From NCBI GenBank assembly GCA_030043395.1, contig JASHXW010000213.1:1-13049 (forward strand): a stretch of 13,049 nt of DNA, written 5' to 3'. Shown here piece by piece: positions 8,632-13,049 of this stretch; position 1 is the stretch's first letter; each line of letters starts with the position of its first letter. The notes under the pieces were generated by a model. It searched no databases. It saw only the letters and a list, made by a program, of their open reading frames with translations, and was not told the DNA's origin. This DNA is from Streptosporangiaceae bacterium. Its GTDB lineage: Bacteria; Actinomycetota; Actinomycetes; Streptosporangiales; Streptosporangiaceae. Position numbers and translations under genes: made by a program.

Positions 8632-8686
8632 CCTGCCTGCCGCGAGTTGCAGGAAACCCGGTAGGGCGTGCCGGACATTATGGGAT

Positions 8687-9307
8687 GTGGCGATCGACTG
8701 GCGATCTGCGAGCGACCTGGAGCTCTGGTCGCACGCCGCCAGCGATTACGCGGGAGAGGCGTTCGGGGAGCTCTTCGAGCGGCACGCCAACCGCGTTTAT
8801 GCGCACTGCTTCAGCCGAACGGGCTCCTGGTCGCTGGCCGAGGACCTCACCTCGGCGGTGTTCCTGGAGGCATGGCGGCGCCGCAAGGAGGTCCGGTTCA
8901 GCGGCGACTCGGTTCTGCCGTGGCTGCTCGGCGTGGCCAACAACGCCACGCGCAACGCCCAGCGCACGTACCGCAGGCACAGCATGCTGCTGGCGAAGCT
9001 CCCGCGGCCAGGCGACGAGTCCGACATCGCGGCGGATGCCGCCGCCCGGGTGGATCAGGAACGCCTGGTAACTCAGATACTCGGCATCTCAAGCCACCTG
9101 CGGAAAGCCGAGCGCGAGATCCTGGCCCTCTGTGACTGGAACGGGCTCAGCTATGCCGAGGCCGCGATTGCCCTCGGCATCCCCGAGGGAACGGTTCGCT
9201 CCAGGCTCTTCCGGGCTCGTCAGCATCTGCGCAGCCTGCTGGAGGACGAGAACGCTGCGGCGTTGCAGGAGGCGCTTGGCTCTCGGTTCGCGGGGGAACA
9301 GTCATGA
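8687..9307 (+). CDS. ECF-type RNA polymerase sigma factor (sigma-70 family)
   Basis: 206-aa sigma factor that directs core RNA polymerase to a private promoter set. Region 2 spans about residues 24-92 (AFGELFERHANRVY, AEDLTSAVFLEAWRRR). Region 4 spans about 127-185 (REILALCDWNGLSYAEAA, ALGIPEGTVRSRLFRAR, the helix-turn-helix). Regions 1 and 3 are absent, as in the ECF group. The GTG at 8687 is chosen because DLELW near the N-terminus is where relatives begin; there is no well-spaced ribosome site. A GGAAAC box (8652-8657) and CATTAT (8676-8681) lie 18 bp apart just upstream and could be an autoregulated ECF promoter with almost no leader, which is weak evidence. Its stop overlaps the next start (ATGA), so the two proteins are probably translated together. 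Confidence 0.93.
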   Translation: MAIDWRSASDLELWSHAASDYAGEAFGELFERHANRVYAHCFSRTGSWSLAEDLTSAVFLEAWRRRKEVRFSGDSVLPWLLGVANNATRNAQRTYRRHSMLLAKLPRPGDESDIAADAAARVDQERLVTQILGISSHLRKAEREILALCDWNGLSYAEAAIALGIPEGTVRSRLFRARQHLRSLLEDENAAALQEALGSRFAGEQS

Positions 9308-9819
9308 CCTATTTCGGCTCGCAATCGGCTCCAGTCTTGCCTGAGCGTCGGCGCCGGGCAGCGAGGGCCCAACTCGAAGAGGTCGTGCGGAACTCCGCGC
9401 CAGGACCGCGCAGATTCAGTCGCAAGGCGAAATGGATCATCTTCGGCAGCGCCTTGCTGTGCGTGACGGCGGTCGCGTGCACCGTGGCCGTGGTCTCCGT
9501 CGAGAACGTGCCGAACAAGACGCAGGCACGCTGTTACACCGTCGACAAGGTCGCAGGCTTTCACATCGGCATTGGCATGGCCAGCACGTCGGCGACTCCC
9601 GGAGAAGTGCGCAACGCGCGCAGCGTCTGCGCCGCCCTTTACCGTGACGGCAACCTGAGGGTGGGCGTAGCCAGGATCGACCCGAAGCCTGGCAGCGGCA
9701 AGCATCGGGTGCCGCCACTCGCCGTCTGCGTGCTGCCTGCGGGTACCGCAGCCGTATTTCCTGGTCATCCGCAGATATGCGCTCGACTGGGCCTGCCCAG
9801 AGCGCGCGCCAGCGGCTGA
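9304..9819 (+). CDS. Single-pass membrane protein, candidate anti-sigma partner
   Basis: 171 aa, not recognised as a named family. A basic cytoplasmic part (residues 1-43, with the likely helix ERRRRAARAQLEEVV at 14-28) is followed by one membrane segment (about 44-66, WIIFGSALLCVTAVAC and on). An outside part of about 100 residues holds four cysteines (C77, C109, C142, C159), enough for two disulfides. The start overlaps the sigma stop by ATGA, the usual layout of a sigma/anti-sigma pair. The short N-terminal helix outside a single membrane span suits a sigma-binding role, but the zinc anti-sigma motif HxxxCxxC is absent. Alternatively it is an exported effector of the same operon. Inference from position and topology. 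Confidence 0.75.
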   Translation: MTYFGSQSAPVLPERRRRAARAQLEEVVRNSAPGPRRFSRKAKWIIFGSALLCVTAVACTVAVVSVENVPNKTQARCYTVDKVAGFHIGIGMASTSATPGEVRNARSVCAALYRDGNLRVGVARIDPKPGSGKHRVPPLAVCVLPAGTAAVFPGHPQICARLGLPRARASG

Positions 9820-9837
9820 TCAGACTAAGGAGCATCT

Positions 9838-10611
9838 ATGGCGTTGCACGGACTCCGCGCCAGCACGCGGATCGCTGTCCGGGCCGGCATCGGCGGGATC
9901 GTGTTAACTGTCCTGCTCGGCTATTCGGGTATATCCGCAGGTCAGCGGGCGCTGGCGGCGGCAGATGCCACATGCTCCTCGCACCACGCAAATGTAGAGG
10001 CATATGACAGCGGAGGGAACGGGTCCTTCGGCGAGCAAGCCGATATCTACGTGAATGAATATTCAAGCCTTAGTTCGCTACAGGATATGATCGCCCGCAC
10101 TATCTTCCTCATGAATGACGCGCAGACATCGGACGTCGAGTTCGGCTGGGTCGACGATGACTACGGCTACTCCGCTCCGGTAGTCGTGAGCGACTACATG
10201 GTGCAGGGGACGACGCAGCCGCCGAGTTTCTGGACCAGCTATTCGCTCAGTTACGACACCACGGTCAATTTCCGGATAGAAAACGTCGGTGACGAGGGAG
10301 TCTTCCGGTACGTCGTAGCTAACGAGGGGTCGCCGATCGCCTATAGCCCGACTATGGGTTTCAACGAGGGCTGGCCGGTCACGAACTCCGAGCACTACAA
10401 CACCTGCGACACGCTGTGGACCGACATGAGCGGGCTGGAAGACCAGTATTCCCTGCAACCCGAGAACTGGGAGTCGTACGTCAACGTCAACTGCTGGAAT
10501 AACACATCAGTCAATGACTGGTATCTCCAGAAGGTCAATTCAGGCGAAATACAGGTCAACCAGAGTTCTAGCGGCAGCCAGGAAACCTGGGGCCTGGACT
10601 GCGCGACATAG
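9838..10611 (+). CDS. Secreted acidic protein of unknown function
   Basis: 257 aa with a signal peptide (about residues 1-41, cleavage near ALA-AADA). The mature part is rich in Asp, Glu, Asn, Ser, Tyr and Trp, with very few Lys/Arg, so it is strongly acidic. It has four cysteines (C46, C190, C219, C255). The order of motifs VEFGWVDD, SYSLSYDTTVNFRIENV, FRYVV, GFNEGWPVTNSEHYN recalls secreted actinobacterial beta-sandwich proteins with a G-F-x-x-GW-x-x-x-x-SE pattern, but I cannot name the family. AGGAG stands 6 nt before ATG 9838, one of the best ribosome sites here. GC is visibly lower than in neighbours and the gene holds an in-frame TTA codon (9904-9906). It is the third gene in the sigma operon, 18 bp after the membrane protein. 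Confidence 0.8.
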   Translation: MALHGLRASTRIAVRAGIGGIVLTVLLGYSGISAGQRALAAADATCSSHHANVEAYDSGGNGSFGEQADIYVNEYSSLSSLQDMIARTIFLMNDAQTSDVEFGWVDDDYGYSAPVVVSDYMVQGTTQPPSFWTSYSLSYDTTVNFRIENVGDEGVFRYVVANEGSPIAYSPTMGFNEGWPVTNSEHYNTCDTLWTDMSGLEDQYSLQPENWESYVNVNCWNNTSVNDWYLQKVNSGEIQVNQSSSGSQETWGLDCAT

Positions 10612-10632
10612 GCTGAGCGAAAGGCACCCGCA

Positions 10633-11283
10633 ATGCAGAGAAAAGCCCCTTGCCACAGGACTGCCCGATGGCATCGAGTCCTGCGCTCGTGGAAATTCGT
10701 CCTGGCCGGATCGCTGGTCGCGGGAACTGTCAGCGCCTGCATGGCCGCGAGACCCAGTGTCTCGGCACCGCGTGTCGTCACTGGCGCAGTGGCTCCCGAG
10801 CCGGGCCAGAACTGGGTACAGCCGCTGCACGGTGCCCGCCGCACGACGATTCCCCGCGCTCGGGCGGCGGTAGGGTTCGCCATCCCGATGCCCGATGTCT
10901 CGTCACCGATTCGCGTCGCGGCCGACCCGCCCAGCCGGCTGAGCTTGCGGCTCAGTCAGGTCTGGGTGAGTCGTGGACGGGAAATCGCGCTTGTCTTCGA
11001 CACGAATAAGGTGACTGTTCTCGTCGGGCGCGCACAGTACGACGATCCTGGCAGGGAATTCCGCCAGGAGCTTGCCGCGATACACGTCGGGCGCGCGGCC
11101 ATCGGGAGCGTTCGAGGCGCACCCGCCCTGGTGATTCAGCCGCGCACCGACTACGTCAAGGCCAATCCTGCGCTGGTCGAGTTCTACTTGCGGGGCCTGG
11201 ACATCGAGGTCCTGAGCACAAGGCTTGGCACAGCGGACCTGCTCGCGATCGCCGCCTCTATCCGGCCTCGCTCGCTCAGCTGA
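10633..11283 (+). CDS. Putative lipoprotein of the sigma operon
   Basis: 216 aa. A basic N-terminus and hydrophobic stretch end in the lipobox VSAC (residues 33-36), so the protein is probably lipidated at C36 and held on the outer face of the membrane. The mature part contains SLRLSQVWVSRGREIALVF and ends in LGTADLLAIAASIRP, a pattern like the C-terminal beta-sheet/helix of DUF4367-type envelope proteins often found near sigma/anti-sigma genes; that resemblance is weak. AAAGG lies 10 nt upstream of ATG 10633, with 21 bp after the previous stop. The stop overlaps the stop of the convergent permease gene by 8 bp. Function unknown. Confidence 0.75.
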   Translation: MQRKAPCHRTARWHRVLRSWKFVLAGSLVAGTVSACMAARPSVSAPRVVTGAVAPEPGQNWVQPLHGARRTTIPRARAAVGFAIPMPDVSSPIRVAADPPSRLSLRLSQVWVSRGREIALVFDTNKVTVLVGRAQYDDPGREFRQELAAIHVGRAAIGSVRGAPALVIQPRTDYVKANPALVEFYLRGLDIEVLSTRLGTADLLAIAASIRPRSLS

Positions 11284-12010
11284 TGTCCCGCCGGTCGGAG
11301 AGGACGATACCGGCAGCCGCCAGCGCGCATGCCCAGGCGATCAAGGTGACCGCGCCAACGCCTGGGGAGACCAGGTGATCGACTCGCAGGCCCATCAGTG
11401 CGTCGGAGGCGCGGGTAGGCGTGAACCGCCCTACCGATGGGGCGAGGCCGAACAAGAGGTTGTCGACGACGAGGCCCCAGGCGAGCAGTGTGATAACCCC
11501 GCCGACTTGGTTGTGGATGATCGCCCCGAGGCCGGCTCCGATCGCGCCCCACAGGGCCGCGCCGGCGAGCCCGCCGAGCGTGAGCAGCAGAATGTCTCCG
11601 CTGGTGAGTACGACGGTGATGCCACGCCCGTCGAGAATCGCGTAACCGACCGCCCAGCCGACTGCCTCGCCGAGGACCCCGAATGCGACTCCGGCCAGCG
11701 CGCCGGCGACGACCTTGGCGGCCAGGACGTGTGAGCGCGCCGGGTTGAACAGGATCGTCGGACGGATCGTGCCGAAGCGGTACTCGCTGGTCACCAGCAA
11801 CACCCCGGCAAGTGCGGAGAACACGCCGGCGAAGCTGACCACGCTTAGCAGCTCACGTTGGTCCTCTCGGCTGACAAGCCCGCTCGGGTGGGTGAGCAGT
11901 CCGGTGAGCAGCGTGATGAGGAGGATCAGCGCGATCATCGCGAGGATCAGAGCGATCGTGGTCCGGGTCGAGCGAATCTTCAGCAGCTCTGCCCTGATCT
12001 GCGCGATCAT
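11276..12010 (-). CDS. ABC-2 type transporter permease
   Basis: 244-aa integral membrane subunit of an export ABC transporter. Six membrane segments can be seen, at about residues 18-40, 56-74, 97-124, 136-163, 171-189 and 216-237. The motif TSEYRFGTIRPT after the second segment is typical of this permease family in actinobacteria. The N-terminal RAELLKIRSTR is the usual cytoplasmic coupling start. Its ATG overlaps the stop of the ATPase gene (ATGA, 12007-12010), so the two are co-translated. It ends in an 8-bp overlap with the plus-strand lipoprotein gene. The substrate is not evident; relatives serve drug, lipid or bacteriocin self-protection roles. Confidence 0.9.
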   Translation of the reverse strand: MIAQIRAELLKIRSTRTTIALILAMIALILLITLLTGLLTHPSGLVSREDQRELLSVVSFAGVFSALAGVLLVTSEYRFGTIRPTILFNPARSHVLAAKVVAGALAGVAFGVLGEAVGWAVGYAILDGRGITVVLTSGDILLLTLGGLAGAALWGAIGAGLGAIIHNQVGGVITLLAWGLVVDNLLFGLAPSVGRFTPTRASDALMGLRVDHLVSPGVGAVTLIAWACALAAAGIVLSDRRDIS

Positions 12011-12903
12011 GCCGGTGCCTGTGCGGTCAGTTCGAGGAAGATGTCCTCCAGCAAGCCTGCATCGTTGACCAGCTCGTGCACCGCGACGCCGGCGGCGAAG
12101 GCGATCTCACCGATCCGCTCGCTCGAAGCTCCCTGAACGAGCAGCGCGTGGTCGGTACCCGTTGTCACTTGCAGCGCCTCCTCACGCAGTGCCGTAGTGA
12201 GCCGCTGCGGATCGCCGCTGCGGACGCGGACTGCGCCGCCGGCGCGGGCCGTCAGCTCTGCCAGCGGGGACGAGAGCACGAGCCGCCCGTGACTGATGAT
12301 GAGCACCCGGTCGGCTGTCTGCGCGACCTCGGCGAGGACATGACTTGAAATGAGCACCGTGCGGCCCTCTGAGGCCAGCCTGCGCAGGAAGTCCCGCAGC
12401 CAGCGAACGCCCTCCGGGTCAAGCCCGTTGGCCGGCTCGTCGAGAATCAGCAGCTCCGGGTCGCCCAGTAGGGCCGCCGCGAGCCCGAGCCGCTGACGCA
12501 TTCCCAGCGAATATCCCTTCACCCGCCGGCGGGCGGCGTCACCGAGCTCCACCAGTCGCAGTACCTCGTCCGCGCGTGAGTCAGGAACTTCGACGGCCTG
12601 CCCGAGCATCCGCAGGTGATCGCGGCCTGAACGGCCGGGATGGAAATCGGTCGCCTCGAGCACGGCACCGATCCGCAGCGCGGCATGCGGCAACTGCGCG
12701 TAAGGATGATTGAACACCAGTGCCCGTCCGCTCGTCGGCGCCGCCAGGCCCAGGATCATCCGCAGCGTCGTCGTCTTGCCAGCGCCGTTCGGTCCGAGAA
12801 AGCCCGTGATCGTCCCGGCCTCCAGCGCAAATGACAGGTCCGTGACCGCTGGGACCTGACCGAAGCGCTTGGTCAGCGACTCGGCTTCCACGACCACGGT
12901 CAT
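12007..12903 (-). CDS. ABC transporter ATP-binding protein
   Basis: 298-aa ATPase subunit, partner of the downstream permease. The Walker A motif GPNGAGKTT is at residues 37-45, the signature YSLGMRQ at 131-137 (with G in place of the usual second S of LSGGQ, common in this subfamily), Walker B LLILDEP at 151-157 and the switch histidine in ISSHVL at 188. Residues after about 215 form a C-terminal domain of the DrrA/BcrA/CcmA type. The start ATG 12903 overlaps the stop of an upstream gene (ATGA, 12900-12903); there is no Shine-Dalgarno, so translation is probably coupled. It works as a dimer on the inner face of the membrane. Confidence 0.95.
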   Translation of the reverse strand: MTVVVEAESLTKRFGQVPAVTDLSFALEAGTITGFLGPNGAGKTTTLRMILGLAAPTSGRALVFNHPYAQLPHAALRIGAVLEATDFHPGRSGRDHLRMLGQAVEVPDSRADEVLRLVELGDAARRRVKGYSLGMRQRLGLAAALLGDPELLILDEPANGLDPEGVRWLRDFLRRLASEGRTVLISSHVLAEVAQTADRVLIISHGRLVLSSPLAELTARAGGAVRVRSGDPQRLTTALREEALQVTTGTDHALLVQGASSERIGEIAFAAGVAVHELVNDAGLLEDIFLELTAQAPA

Positions 12904-13049
12904 CCGCGTGGCCGATCGCTGAACGGGGTGACTGCATCCAATCGGCGCCGAACCTCGGGCGTGTTCACGCCCAGAGCGCCTAGCAGCACCGCGGCGGGAT
13001 CTGGTGGCTGGAGAATGAGGATCTGGGCCAACAGCTGCTGGGCCGTGAT
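12900..13049 (-). CDS. C-terminal end of a Clp-N-domain-like protein (partial)
   Basis: An open frame enters from the right edge and ends at TGA 12902-12900, overlapping the ATPase start. Its last 49 residues include LLAQILILQPPDPAAVLLG and ALGVNTPEVRRRLDAV. This resembles the second helical repeat of the Clp amino-terminal domain (LL-x-x-L-x-x...AA-x-x-L-x-x-LGV-x-x-x-x-x-R). Stand-alone Clp-N proteins occur beside ABC exporters in actinobacteria, sometimes with an N-terminal regulator domain. The start and most of the protein lie outside the window, so the call is tentative. Confidence 0.6.
   Translation of the reverse strand: MTAQQLLAQILILQPPDPAAVLLGALGVNTPEVRRRLDAVTPFSDRPRG

Noticed and set aside
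11225..11734. 169-aa plus-strand frame opposite the permease
   Set aside because: Arg/Asp/Gln-rich shadow of a membrane protein with clear hydrophobic segments on the minus strand.

Overview
The window comes from a GC-rich actinobacterium. The base composition and strong G/C bias at third codon positions suggest this. So do two tRNA genes without an encoded CCA end, several weak or absent Shine-Dalgarno sites with promoter-like boxes right at the start codon, and the gene families present (an XRE/MmyB-type regulator, an ECF sigma factor, secreted SC-repeat proteins). The genus cannot be fixed from the sequence. No insertion sequence, phage gene, CRISPR array or replication origin was seen.

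Left part (1-1606): an NAD(P)-dependent extended short-chain dehydrogenase resembling the hopanoid-associated sugar epimerase (HpnA) family. Its reading frame runs on into a tRNA-Gln(CUG) gene, which is followed by tRNA-Glu(CUC) and a 14-bp perfect terminator-like hairpin. Middle-left (1653-3654): an XRE/MmyB-like repressor or activator diverges from an aldo/keto reductase across a 265-bp intergenic region holding two inverted repeats, a classic local regulator/target layout. Then (3796-6897) come a putative beta-propeller glycosidase-like protein that may be translated from a leaderless mRNA, a PAPS-dependent sulfotransferase on the opposite strand, and a pirin family protein upstream of the sulfotransferase.

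Right part (7177-11283): the most interesting block. It starts with a secreted protein made of eight SC-x5-C repeats, predicted here to close as an eight-bladed propeller. Next comes a tight four-gene run: ECF sigma factor, single-pass membrane protein overlapping it by ATGA (candidate anti-sigma factor without a zinc motif), an acidic secreted protein with visibly lower GC, and a lipoprotein. The run looks like a cell-envelope sensing or response system not covered by standard names. Its last gene converges on, and overlaps by 8 bp, a minus-strand operon (13049 to 11276) of a Clp-N-like protein (partial), an ABC ATPase and an ABC-2 permease, each joined by a 4-nt ATGA overlap.

No gene-free stretch exceeds 300 bases. 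The longest are 6898-7176 (279 bp, divergent pirin/propeller, no convincing promoter boxes found) and 2538-2802 (265 bp, described below).
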